A stretch of 14,790 nucleotides of DNA, taken from NCBI GenBank assembly GCA_031287845.1, contig JAITSI010000075.1, positions 1 through 14,790 on the forward strand. The letters run 5' to 3'. The notes beneath the pieces were generated by a model. That model saw nothing but the letters and a program-made list of their open reading frames with translations. It searched no databases and had not been told where the DNA came from. This document shows, piece by piece, positions 1 through 6,863 of the stretch (its first letter is position 1; each line of letters opens with the position of its first letter). This stretch comes from Puniceicoccales bacterium (lineage in GTDB: Bacteria > Verrucomicrobiota > Verrucomicrobiia > Opitutales > JAIRLM01). A program made the position numbers and the translations under genes.

Positions 1-47
1 ATGGAGATGCATGGCCCCTGTCAATGGGCAAATGGACCCGTCTGTCC

Positions 48-211
48 GACAATCCGAAGCGAAGCTCTAGGCCTCGAGGGCCGGCCGGGCCCTTTTGGGG
101 GCTTTGCCCCCAGCTGCGCTTCCCCCGATTGTCGATGCGGCGGCACTCCGTGGGCGGGGGATTGGCAAAGGGGCGCGGCAGCCCCCTTTGCGACCTCCAG
201 ACCTCCCGGCC
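48..211 (+). repeat. Intergenic repeat, copy A (with internal inverted repeat)
   Basis: Bases 70-211 are, in reverse complement, closely similar to 14446-14579 at the other end of the window; copy A carries a few extra bases near 194-205. Shared landmarks are the CTCGAGG block, the short hairpin GGGGGCTTTGCCCCC, the block CTTCCCCCGATT, and ATTGGCAAAGGGGCGCGGCA. The left edge has its own palindrome: GACAATC plus CGAAGCGAAGCT at 48-66 pairs with AGCTGCGCTTCC through GATTGTC at 112-133. The copy lies upstream of rpsR. No transposase or direct flanking duplication is visible. Confidence 0.8.
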
Positions 212-233
212 TCCAGACCTCCAGACCTCCAGG
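194..233 (+). repeat. 8-bp tandem repeat, five units
   Basis: Five consecutive units of the type CCTCCAGA run from 194 to 233. Units 1, 3 and 4 are exact, unit 2 is CCTCCCGG and unit 5 is CCTCCAGG. The array abuts repeat copy A. A single copy of the related sequence (ACCTCCCGGCC in reverse complement) is present in the inverted copy near 14446, so the array looks like an expansion of the repeat edge. Confidence 0.8.
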
Positions 234-282
234 GCCGGACGAGGCCTGGGGAATGGGATGCTGTGGGTTGCGCGCCGCATGC

Positions 283-303
283 GCGGGAAAGAATCTTTCC
301 CGC
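283..303 (+). terminator. Terminator-like hairpin upstream of rpsR
   Basis: GCGGGAAAG (283-291) and CTTTCCCGC (295-303) form a perfect 9-bp stem with a 3-base AAT loop. A run of eight T residues follows at 316-323, but 12 bases after the stem, which is farther than in a classical intrinsic terminator. CGGGC (309-313) can also pair with GCCCG (337-341) around a T-run/A-run stem. It could end transcription entering from the left, or act as a leader structure for rpsR. Confidence 0.4.
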
Positions 304-370
304 TGGGTCGGGCTATTTTTTTTGTAGAAAAATCTTGCCCGGATTGGCAAAGGGGCAGAGCCTGGCCCAG

Positions 371-565
371 GTGGAAGAGGGAAGCAAAAAGGGACCGGGA
401 AAGAACGTGGCCACGCTGACCTGGCTGGACTCGCAGGAGCTGGCCCGCTTTGTGACGGAGACCGGAAAAATTCAACCCCGCGGCGACACGGGGCTGTCGG
501 CCAAGGACCAGCGGCGAGTTACCCGGCTCATCAAGCGGGCACGAAACATGCTCACCATGAAATGA
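371..565 (+). CDS. rpsR: 30S ribosomal protein S18 (short form)
   Basis: S18 binds S6 and 16S rRNA on the platform of the small subunit. The core is clear: NVATLTWLDSQELARFVTE, then TGKIQPR, TGLSAKDQRRVTRLIKRAR, which matches the family pattern of a helix, GKI-PRR-TG, and a basic QR...IKRAR helix. The usual second Arg of PRR is Gly here (PRGDTG). There is no ATG in frame upstream. I chose GTG at 371 (64 residues) because family similarity starts just after it; TTG at 344 (73 residues) is possible but lies inside a repeat core at 343-355. Neither has a good Shine-Dalgarno. The N-terminal RRRKFCRF-like segment of many S18 proteins is absent. The stop overlaps the next gene's start (ATGA at 562-565), implying translational coupling. 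Confidence 0.85.
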   Translation: MEEGSKKGPGKNVATLTWLDSQELARFVTETGKIQPRGDTGLSAKDQRRVTRLIKRARNMLTMK

Positions 566-1269
566 CTGGAATTCCGGCCGCCGTGGCTGCGATCGTGGCG
601 GACCTGCTGGTCAACTATCCGGCGCTGTCGCCGTGCGCGGAGGACCTGGACGGGGTTCGGCTCTTGCTGTGCCGCTGCTTTGGAGCCGGTGGCAAGTTGC
701 TCATCTGCGGCAACGGCGGCAGCGCGGCCGACGCGGGACACGTGGCGGCGGAACTGCTCAAGGGATTTCGCCTTCCCCGCCGGCTGCAAAAATTTTGGCG
801 GGAACGGCTGCCCCAGCCGCTGGGGGAAGGGCTGCAGCGGGCGCTTCCTGCCATTCCGCTGCCGGATTTTACTGCCATCCAGACCGCCTTTGCCAATGAC
901 CGGGGCGCGGAGCTGACCTTTGCCCAGCTCGTCTTTGCCCTTGGCCGCCGGGAAGATGCGCTGCTGGCCATTTCCACGTCGGGCCGGTCGGCCAACGTGC
1001 TCCACGCCTGCACCGTGGCCCGGGCCAAGGGCATGGGGGTGGTCGGGCTGACCGGCATGGGCGGCGAGCCGCTGCGGCGTCTCTGCGACCGCTGCATTTC
1101 CGTGCCGGAGACGCAGACCCACCGGATCCAGGAGCTGCATCTTCCCGTCTACCACGCACTTTGCGCCATGCTGGAGGTTCATTTCTTCGGCGATGGGGAA
1201 AATGCGATTGACAGCCCCGGTCCTTTACTGCCCCATAGCGGCGACGGTGGCTGTAGCTCAGTTGGCTAG
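562..1269 (+). CDS. gmhA: Phosphoheptose isomerase-like SIS-domain protein
   Basis: GmhA converts sedoheptulose 7-phosphate to D-glycero-manno-heptose 7-phosphate, the first step of heptose supply for surface glycans. Visible motifs are the phosphosugar site CGNGGSAADA (residues 49-58), Glu64 (matching catalytic Glu65 of E. coli GmhA), AFAND (109-113), the second phosphate-binding loop STSGRSANV (138-146), GLTG (162-165), and RIQELHLPVYH (188-198), in which His198 aligns with E. coli His180. The protein is longer than E. coli GmhA: it has an insertion near residues 67-98 and a C-terminal tail of about 25 residues. The start overlaps the rpsR stop (ATGA). The frame runs on into tRNA-His and stops only at 1267-1269, inside the D-arm. 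Fold and family are secure; the exact sugar substrate is inferred. Confidence 0.85.
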   Translation: MTGIPAAVAAIVADLLVNYPALSPCAEDLDGVRLLLCRCFGAGGKLLICGNGGSAADAGHVAAELLKGFRLPRRLQKFWRERLPQPLGEGLQRALPAIPLPDFTAIQTAFANDRGAELTFAQLVFALGRREDALLAISTSGRSANVLHACTVARAKGMGVVGLTGMGGEPLRRLCDRCISVPETQTHRIQELHLPVYHALCAMLEVHFFGDGENAIDSPGPLLPHSGDGGCSSVG

Positions 1270-1323
1270 AGCATCGGATTGTGGTTCCGAGGGTCGCGGG
1301 TTCGAGTCCCGTCAGCCACCCCA
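1246..1323 (+). tRNA. tRNA-His (anticodon GTG)
   Basis: The cloverleaf is complete. The acceptor stem pairs GTGGCTG (1247-1253) with CAGCCAC (1313-1319), and the extra G at 1246 opposite C at 1320 is the G-1:C73 pair diagnostic of tRNA-His. The D-arm is GCTC...GAGC, the anticodon stem is TCGGA/TCCGA around the loop TTGTGGT, and the T-arm is GCGGG-TTCGAGT-CCCGT. CCA is encoded at 1321-1323. The first 24 bases are also the last codons of the SIS gene. Confidence 0.97.
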
Positions 1324-1463
1324 GCTCCCGGAGCAGCCCGGCGGGCAGCACCTTTCCCAATTGCCCTTCTCCATTGTGTTTTTACCTTTTCGGCGACCTC
1401 TCGGCTTTCGGATTTTCTCCCGCATGGGGAATTCGGCGGGGAGTTTTGTCTCCAGCTCCATTT

Positions 1464-1541
1464 CTTTCCTGCTTTGCCGATTATCAATGCCGCGGGCGGT
1501 GGAATTGGCAAAGGGGGCGGGGCAGCTCCCCGGGACCCACT
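1464..1541 (+). repeat. Intergenic repeat, copy B (diverged)
   Basis: The spacer between tRNA-His and the end of ftsW contains a shortened, diverged copy in the same orientation as copy A. Matching blocks are CCGATTATCAATGC (CCGATTGTCGATGC in copy A), GGGCGGTGGAATTGGCAAAG, and GGGGCGGGGCAGCTCCCC. The rest of the spacer, 1324-1463, has two small GC hairpins (GCTCCCGGAGC and GCCCGGCGGGC, about 1324-1346) followed by a loose T-rich stretch. I see no gene in it. Confidence 0.65.
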
Positions 1542-1557
1542 TCCGCTGGACCGGATG

Positions 1558-2709
1558 CTATGGTTCCTGGGAAAAGTTTCCATCCGTCTCCTCCCGTTCC
1601 TTCCAGAAAAATGCCGTGCGCAGGCAGTTGAGCAGAAGGCCCAGGAAGGTATAGACAAGGACCAGGTTGGAGCCGCCGTAGCTGATCAGGGGCAGGGCCA
1701 TGCCCTTCGTGGGGAGCAGGCCCATCACGACGGCCAGATTGATGGCCGCCTGCAGGATCAGGAACAGCAGCATGCCCATGGCCAGGAGAAAGAGAAAGGG
1801 CGAGGGGATGCGGTAGATTTCCATCCAGAGCAGGAAAAAGATGATGAAAAATGCCGCCAGGACGGCGAGGGCCATGGCAAAGCCGAGCTCCTCGGCGAGA
1901 ACGGGAAAGATGAAGTCGGTGTGCGCTTCCGGCAGGTAGAAGAGCTGCTGGCGGCCGTTGCCCAGGCCCAGGCCCCACCAGCCACCGGACTGGAGGCCGA
2001 CCATGCCCTGCCAGAGCTGGTAGGAGCCGGTCTGCCGGGTGGATTCGACGTCGAGGAAGGACAGGATGCGGGACAGGCGCACCGGATTCCGCGCGATGAA
2101 GATGGCCAGCAGCAGGCAGGCCAGGGCGGCGCAGAGGAGCAGGGGACGCAGGGGGACGCCGTTGAGGAAGAGCAGCGCCAGGCCGACGAGCAGGAATAGG
2201 GCAGCGGCCCCGTAGTCCGGCTCGAGGAGAATGAGCCCGGCCAGGGCGGCGATCCAGAGGCAGGGCAGGGCAAAGCCGTGCCACGGATGGCGCGCCCGGT
2301 CCCGCAGCCCGGCCAGGTGGTCGGCGAGGAATAGCACCAGGGCCAGCTTGGCGAATTCGGAAACCTGGAAGTGGACCATGCCCAGGCTCAGCCAGCGGCG
2401 GGAGCCGTTGACGGCGCGGCCAACGCCGGGAATGAGCACGGCAACGAGCAGGACGGCGGCAAGGGCGTAGAAGATTTTTCCCCGGCCCTCCAGCCGGCGC
2501 AGGGGAAAGGCCAGGGCGATGGCGCCGGCCGGCAGGGCGGCGGCCAGCCAGAGGCATTGGCGCAGCAGGTAGTTTGATCCCTCAAAGGACAGGCTGGCGC
2601 TGGACAGGATGAGCAGTCCCAGGATGTGGAGAAATAGCACGCAGCAGGGGACCAGCACCATGCGCCGGTTGGCGGAAAAATAGCGGCCGTAGTCCCCAGC
2701 AATTGCCAT
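1558..2709 (-). CDS. ftsW: SEDS-family septal peptidoglycan polymerase FtsW
   Basis: FtsW is the inner-membrane glycosyltransferase that polymerises lipid II at the division septum together with a class B PBP. The 383-residue protein has about ten hydrophobic segments. SEDS hallmarks in order are VNGSRRWLSLG (100-110), FQVSEFAKLALVLFLA (114-129), EPDYGAA (163-169), SGGWWGLGLGNG (241-252), YLPEAHTDFIFPVLAEELG (258-276, containing the essential Asp of the family at 265), and PTKGMALPLISYGGSN near 330-345. The NxxxxxGLLPTKGxxLPxISYGGS signature favours FtsW or SpoVE over RodA. The ATG at 2709 directly follows the stop of the gspB-like gene (TAAATG), so it is the last gene of the accD-exeA-gspB-ftsW operon. 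No murG, murC or ftsZ is visible nearby, so the usual dcw context is missing. Confidence 0.93.
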   Translation of the reverse strand: MAIAGDYGRYFSANRRMVLVPCCVLFLHILGLLILSSASLSFEGSNYLLRQCLWLAAALPAGAIALAFPLRRLEGRGKIFYALAAVLLVAVLIPGVGRAVNGSRRWLSLGMVHFQVSEFAKLALVLFLADHLAGLRDRARHPWHGFALPCLWIAALAGLILLEPDYGAAALFLLVGLALLFLNGVPLRPLLLCAALACLLLAIFIARNPVRLSRILSFLDVESTRQTGSYQLWQGMVGLQSGGWWGLGLGNGRQQLFYLPEAHTDFIFPVLAEELGFAMALAVLAAFFIIFFLLWMEIYRIPSPFLFLLAMGMLLFLILQAAINLAVVMGLLPTKGMALPLISYGGSNLVLVYTFLGLLLNCLRTAFFWKEREETDGNFSQEP

Positions 2710-3837
2710 TTACGGTCCCGATCCCCGCAGGCTACGCCGGTGCTCGTTGCCCGCATCGTCGCGGAATAGCAGTTCCCCGTTCACCACGCCGCAGAAGGTC
2801 AGGCCCCGCTTCCCCTCGCAGGCGATGCGTTCCCCCTGTTGGACAATGTGGCCGTTGATCAGCGCCCGGGAAGAGTACGCCTCCACCTGCACGCCCCGCA
2901 CGTCCAGCCGTGCCACCTGCTCCCGCATGGTGAGCGCAAGCAGGTGCATGCCGTTGGAGCGCTGGACGGAATGACCCTTCTCCCCATGGCCCGGAGCGGT
3001 TTCCGATCCTTCGCCTGCGACCGGCTGCGGCCCAGTCTTTTCCGGCCGTACCCCCTTGATCCAGCTCCACAGGGCCGTGCGGAACGCGGAGGCGGGCGTG
3101 CCCACCGGCGTGATGGGGAGTGCCTTTTCCGTAGACCAATCCATTTCGGCGGCCGCCAGGACAGGACCATCCGGCAGCTGGGGCGGTGGCATTGGCCAGG
3201 ACTCCTCCCGCCGTTCTCCGTCGCCGCGGTGCCGCTTCCCATCCCCGTGGTGCCATTCTCCGTCACCGCGGTGCATTTCCCTTTCCCCGGGCCACCGTTC
3301 CTCGCCCCGCCGGTGCCGTTCCCCGTCGCCGTGGTGCCGTTCCCTCTCCCTGTGCCGCGGCGGACCGGCCGGTCCCTGGCGGAAGGGTGCAGGAGCGTGG
3401 GGGCCCCGCCGCGGCGGGGCGGGGTGGGCCACGATTTCCAAGTGCATTGCGGGAGATTCCACCGGCCCGCCGATTTCGACAAATTCGGCGATTGCGACGA
3501 TTTCAGCGCTGGCCGGCTCCGCCTGCGCCAACGGCAGCGGCGCTGTCGAAGGAGTCCCCGCCGGCGGTTCCCGGGGCGGCACCATCTCCTTCCCCGCAGC
3601 CCTCTGCCGCTGCTGGGAAAACCTTCCCACCAGCGACTTTTCCCAGGCCAGGACCTTTCCGCCCAGAGCCCGCGACTCCCGCGCCAAAATTTTCCCGGCC
3701 CACGGCAGATTTTCCCACTGCCATAGGCCCAGGGCAAGGGCGACCAGAACAGCGGCCCGGACGGACCAGCGCCGCCGGGTCCCCTTCCACGCCTTGCCCG
3801 CGGCCCGCCTTTTCTCCGCCTCATGAATCAGTGTCAT
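2710..3837 (-). CDS. gspB: GspB-like membrane-anchored protein
   Basis: About 375 residues. A short basic cytoplasmic N-terminus is followed by one membrane helix (WSVRAAVLVALALGLWQW, about 25-42), then a long low-complexity periplasmic region with a seven-residue repeat. The C-terminal domain (about 300-370) includes VQVEAYSSRALINGHIVQQG and ERIACEG, and has the pattern of the GspB C-terminal domain (hydrophobic strands, LING, a Gly-Glu turn, GVVNGELLFRD). GspB works with GspA to help assemble the type II secretin. The preceding gene is a GspA/ExeA-type ATPase, which supports this. I chose ATG 3837 over GTG 3840 because GGAGG lies 5 bases upstream of the ATG and the junction TGATG overlaps the previous stop by one base. 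No secretin or other Gsp gene is in the window, so the actual partner is unknown. Confidence 0.65.
   Translation of the reverse strand: MTLIHEAEKRRAAGKAWKGTRRRWSVRAAVLVALALGLWQWENLPWAGKILARESRALGGKVLAWEKSLVGRFSQQRQRAAGKEMVPPREPPAGTPSTAPLPLAQAEPASAEIVAIAEFVEIGGPVESPAMHLEIVAHPAPPRRGPHAPAPFRQGPAGPPRHRERERHHGDGERHRRGEERWPGEREMHRGDGEWHHGDGKRHRGDGERREESWPMPPPQLPDGPVLAAAEMDWSTEKALPITPVGTPASAFRTALWSWIKGVRPEKTGPQPVAGEGSETAPGHGEKGHSVQRSNGMHLLALTMREQVARLDVRGVQVEAYSSRALINGHIVQQGERIACEGKRGLTFCGVVNGELLFRDDAGNEHRRSLRGSGP
3217..3342 (-). repeat. Six 21-bp tandem repeats inside the gspB-like gene
   Basis: On the minus strand six 21-base units, each starting near GAACGGCACC, encode seven-residue units of the type ERHHGDG: ERHHGDG, ERHRRGE, ERWPGER, EMHRGDG, EWHHGDG, KRHRGDG (about residues 166-207). 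The repeat is rich in His, Asp, Glu and Arg and lies between the membrane anchor and the GspB-like domain. A partial unit (RHRER) precedes it. Confidence 0.85.
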
Positions 3838-4628
3838 CACAGCCTCCGAAAGTCCCGGATTGCACGCCGCGCGTCCCGAAGCCGCACCCCGTGGCCGTCG
3901 CGGACGTAGGCCGCCAGGAGGGCCCTGTCCCCCAGGGCATTGATGATGCGGGGAACGCCGCCGGATGCCCGGTGGATGGCCAGTCGGGCTAGAAAGGAAA
4001 TGGCGACCCGGCCCCCCGCCCTGCGTAGCCGGTGGCGCAGGTAGCGGCCCGTGTCGCCCAGGCCCAGCGGCCCCAGGTGGTAGTAGACGCCGATGCGCTG
4101 GCGCAGCTGGTGCAGATTTTTTGTCCGGAGCAGGCTGCGCAGCTCCGGCTGGCCGCAGAGGACGGTCAATAGGCCGGGGCCCAGGTTGCTGAGCAGGCGC
4201 ACGTGCTCCAGCATCGCCGGCGAGTAGGTCTGCGCCTCGTCGATGGCCAGCACCACGTCCTGGCCCGCCTTTTCCGAGCGCTGCAGGGCTTTTTCAATTT
4301 CCTCGGCCAGCTCCAGCATGGAGCGGGAGCCGGGATCTTCCCCCAGGCCCTGGAGCACGTGCCGGTAGAGGGTAGCCGCGTCCGGCGCCGGCGCCTTGAG
4401 CACGATTTGCCAGTACTTTGCCGTCGGCAGGTGCCGCAGCAGCTCCTTGAGGAGAATCGTCTTGCCGCAGCCCACGCCGCCGGTGAGGACGGTAAAGTTT
4501 TTCCGCTGCTCGATGCCGTGGCGCAGGTGCACCAGCGCGGTGCCGTGGCGGGGGCTCAGGTAGAGGAATTCCGGGTCCGGGACGGTGGCAAAGGGCTGCC
4601 TTGCCAATCCAAAGTGGGAAAGGTACAT
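3837..4628 (-). CDS. exeA: ExeA/GspA-type AAA ATPase
   Basis: A cytoplasmic P-loop ATPase of the ExeA family, 263 residues. The family N-terminus MYLSHFGLARQPFATVPDP followed by FLYLS is intact. Walker A is GGVGCGKT (50-57) and Walker B is VVLAIDEAQ (125-133). LLSNL (145-149), TVLCGQPEL and LRQRI give the sensor and arginine-finger region, and GGVPRIINALGDRALLAAY is the usual C-terminal segment. It stops there: the transmembrane and peptidoglycan-binding part of the longer Aeromonas ExeA is absent. In the ExeA/ExeB model the ATPase pairs with a GspB protein to insert the secretin through peptidoglycan; a gspB-like gene follows with a one-base overlap. The start is 8 bases after the accD stop. 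Members of this ATPase family also serve pilus systems and transposons; no such genes are nearby. Confidence 0.85.
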   Translation of the reverse strand: MYLSHFGLARQPFATVPDPEFLYLSPRHGTALVHLRHGIEQRKNFTVLTGGVGCGKTILLKELLRHLPTAKYWQIVLKAPAPDAATLYRHVLQGLGEDPGSRSMLELAEEIEKALQRSEKAGQDVVLAIDEAQTYSPAMLEHVRLLSNLGPGLLTVLCGQPELRSLLRTKNLHQLRQRIGVYYHLGPLGLGDTGRYLRHRLRRAGGRVAISFLARLAIHRASGGVPRIINALGDRALLAAYVRDGHGVRLRDARRAIRDFRRL

Positions 4629-4636
4629 GACCCAGC

Positions 4637-5539
4637 CTACGGGGAATGGGGACCGATGGCAATGTTTTTGTTAAAATCTCCCTCCGCCGGGGCCGGTCCC
4701 CGCAGCAGGCGGAGAAAGTGGCCGATGCGGGAACGGAGCCGGTGGCGGGGAACGATCTGGTCGAGCAGGCCGTGTTCCAGCAAAAATTCCGCGGTCTGGA
4801 ATCCGGCCGGCAGCTCCTGGCGGGTGGTTTCCCGGATCACCCGTGGACCGGCGAAACCGATCAGCGCACCGGGCTCGGCCAGGATGAGGTCCCCCAGCGA
4901 GGCAAAGCTGGCGATGACGCCGGCCATGGTGGGGTTGGTCAGCACGGCGATGTAGGGCTGGCGGGCCGCGGCCAGGCGGGCAAGGGCGGCGCTGACCTTG
5001 GCCATCTGCAGCAGGCTCATGATGCCCTCGTAGAGGCGGGCCCCCCCCGAGGTGCAGACGATGACCACGGGCATTTTCCGCTCCACTCCCCGCTCGACGG
5101 CGCGGGTGATGCGCTCCCCCACGGCGGAGCCCATGCTGGCGCCGAGAAAGCGAAAGTCCATCACGGCAAGCGAAATGGGCCTTTTCTCCAGCCGCCCAAT
5201 TCCCCCAATTACCGCCTCGTCCAGGCCGGTTTTGGCTCGATTTTCCTCCAGCTTTGCCGCGTAGGACAGCCGATCCGTGGCAAAGTGCAGCGGGTCACCG
5301 CTCCGCAGCTCCCGATCCATTTCCTCGAATGAGTCCGGGTCCAGCAGGAGCCGAATTCGGTCCGGCGCGGCCAGGGGAAAGTGGTAGCCGCTGCGGGGAA
5401 CGACCTGCCAATTGTCATCCAGATCCTTGCGATAGACCACTTCTCCGGAAATTGGACAGCGGACAAAGGTGTCGGCGGGAATTTCCCGGCGCCGGCCGGT
5501 GGCAACGGTGGAATACTTCGGCTTGCCAAATAGTGCCAT
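4637..5539 (-). CDS. accD: Acetyl-CoA carboxylase carboxyltransferase subunit beta
   Basis: AccD with AccA transfers the carboxyl group from carboxybiotin to acetyl-CoA, giving malonyl-CoA for fatty-acid synthesis. The 300-residue protein aligns along its length with E. coli AccD: FLGASMGSAVGERITRAVE (131-149), TSGGARLYEGIMSLLQMAK (163-181, the oxyanion-hole Gly-Gly region), TNPTMAGVIASFASLGD (201-217), and EPGALIGFAGPRVI (222-235). The N-terminal zinc ribbon has lost three of its four cysteines: only Cys28 remains, with Ser31, Val47 and Ser50 at the other positions, although the spacing is intact. The start ATG has AGGAAAGG just upstream. It is the first gene of a four-gene operon. accA is not in the window. 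Confidence 0.95.
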   Translation of the reverse strand: MALFGKPKYSTVATGRRREIPADTFVRCPISGEVVYRKDLDDNWQVVPRSGYHFPLAAPDRIRLLLDPDSFEEMDRELRSGDPLHFATDRLSYAAKLEENRAKTGLDEAVIGGIGRLEKRPISLAVMDFRFLGASMGSAVGERITRAVERGVERKMPVVIVCTSGGARLYEGIMSLLQMAKVSAALARLAAARQPYIAVLTNPTMAGVIASFASLGDLILAEPGALIGFAGPRVIRETTRQELPAGFQTAEFLLEHGLLDQIVPRHRLRSRIGHFLRLLRGPAPAEGDFNKNIAIGPHSP

Positions 5540-5735
5540 GGCCTTTCCTAGGTCCGTGGGCCCACCCCGCCTGCGCTACCCTTCCGCCGCGCGCCGGCGC
5601 AGCAAACCCAGCCGACGGTGGCCACGGCGCCGATGAAGTCCAATTCTCCGCCGCTGGCAACGGAGATTTTTTCTGCCCAGCGCCGCCGGCGGCCGCGGCC
5701 GATTTCCATTCCCGCCATTGGCCTGGACCCGGCCC

Positions 5736-6863
5736 TCATTTCCCCGGAGCCTTCCGGAACCGGCACAAAATCCACCGGCCCCATTCCCGCAGGCACAGTG
5801 CCAATGTCCTGCGGCGGCGCAAATTTTTGCTGAGCCGCTTGAGATGTCTCCCGTTGCCGAAGAAAAATGTGGTGAAGATCATGCTGGCCCGTTTTTCGAA
5901 CTGAAAGCCGTCCATGAGCCGCTGCCAGGCAATCAGCCGCTGGGGAAGGAGAAAGCGCCGCCAGCGGCCGGTGTAGCCGATGGCAACGCCCAGATAGAAG
6001 CGGAGCAGGCTGGTGCGCAGGGAGTTTGGAACCAGCCGGTACAGCGTGTGCAGGCACAGGAAAAATTCATCCAGCATCCGCAAATATTGGGAAAAATCGC
6101 TCTCTTCCAGCCAGCTGACGGAGGTGGACCAGATGGTATGGTCGCAGCCGATGGCGGAAATTGCCGTGTAGCTGGCCGCGCGATTCAGCAAAAGGGTGCA
6201 AAAAAATGTGTCATTGCGGAAATGCACCTTTGTCGCCCGCACCGCGGGTGGAATGTCTCCGTCGGCGGCCAGAAAAATTTCCCGGCGGACCAATTTGTTC
6301 CATAGCAAGCAGCTAATATGGCAGCGGACGGCATTTGCGAAAAGCCGCGGCTGGACCAGGACCCGGTCGATGAGCCAGCGCTTTGGGCTGCCCCAGTACC
6401 AGCGGCGGCGCCGTTGGAAAAAGCCATGGCGGCGGATGGTGACGGAGAATTCCACCACGTCCACGGCGCGATGCCGGGCAACGGCCACCGCCTGCTCCAC
6501 GATGCCGGGCCGGAATCGGTCATCGGCGTCCAGGCAGAGAAAGTATTCGCCCAGAGCTGCCCTGGCCGCCTCGGAGCGGGCGTGGAGGGCGCCGTGGTTT
6601 TTTTGAAAAATGACCCGCAGCCGCGGGTCCCGTGCCGCGTACTCGTCCAAAATTGCCGAACTGCCATCGGTGGAGCCGTCGTCCACGCAGACGACCTCGG
6701 TGTCGCGGAAGGTCTGGCCGAGGGCGCTGTCCAGGCAGCGGCGCAGGTACGGGGCCGCGTTATGGACGGGGATGAGGATGGAAACCGCAGGTCGCCGGAT
6801 GCCATCCCCGGGAGGGATAGAATCCGCCGGAGAGGAAATGTCCACGGTGCTATGCATAGACAT
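5736..6863 (-). CDS. Family 2 (GT-A) glycosyltransferase
   Basis: A GT2 enzyme using a nucleotide sugar, probably for surface polysaccharide or lipopolysaccharide; donor and acceptor cannot be read from the sequence. With the ATG at 6863 it has 375 residues: VSILIPVHNAAPYLRRCLDS (27-46), VVCVDDGSTDGSS (57-69), NHGALHARSEAA (89-100), and the metal-binding DxD motif in LDADDRF (111-117). The second half, rich in Arg and aromatic residues, has no motif I recognise; there is no clear membrane helix. I prefer ATG 6863 because AGGTGG lies 7 bases upstream; TTG 6887 and ATG 6857 are alternatives. It is separated from accD by 196 bases and from the regulator by 204 bases, so it may be transcribed alone. 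Confidence 0.85.
   Translation of the reverse strand: MSMHSTVDISSPADSIPPGDGIRRPAVSILIPVHNAAPYLRRCLDSALGQTFRDTEVVCVDDGSTDGSSAILDEYAARDPRLRVIFQKNHGALHARSEAARAALGEYFLCLDADDRFRPGIVEQAVAVARHRAVDVVEFSVTIRRHGFFQRRRRWYWGSPKRWLIDRVLVQPRLFANAVRCHISCLLWNKLVRREIFLAADGDIPPAVRATKVHFRNDTFFCTLLLNRAASYTAISAIGCDHTIWSTSVSWLEESDFSQYLRMLDEFFLCLHTLYRLVPNSLRTSLLRFYLGVAIGYTGRWRRFLLPQRLIAWQRLMDGFQFEKRASMIFTTFFFGNGRHLKRLSKNLRRRRTLALCLREWGRWILCRFRKAPGK

Noticed and set aside
1..350. Several overlapping open frames on both strands near the left edge
   Set aside because: They have Pro/Arg/Gly-rich composition, read through repeat DNA, lack ribosome sites and match no known family. Only the S18 frame at its 3' end is convincing.
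3217..3342. CRISPR-like interpretation of the tandem repeats
   Set aside because: The units are contiguous 21-base coding repeats without spacers.
2839..3992. Long plus-strand frames opposite the gspB-like and exeA-like genes
   Set aside because: They are antisense shadows caused by high GC: Arg/Pro-rich, no family motifs, while the minus frames carry recognisable domains and tight gene junctions.
4588..4612. A TTGGCAAGGCAGCCC-like match to the repeat core on the minus strand
   Set aside because: It lies in the conserved LARQPFATVP codons of the ExeA-type gene, so coincidence with coding constraint is the simpler reading.
5548..6057. Minus-strand frame of about 170 residues between accD and the glycosyltransferase
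   Set aside because: It overlaps the glycosyltransferase end in another frame, has low-complexity composition and no recognisable motif or start signal.
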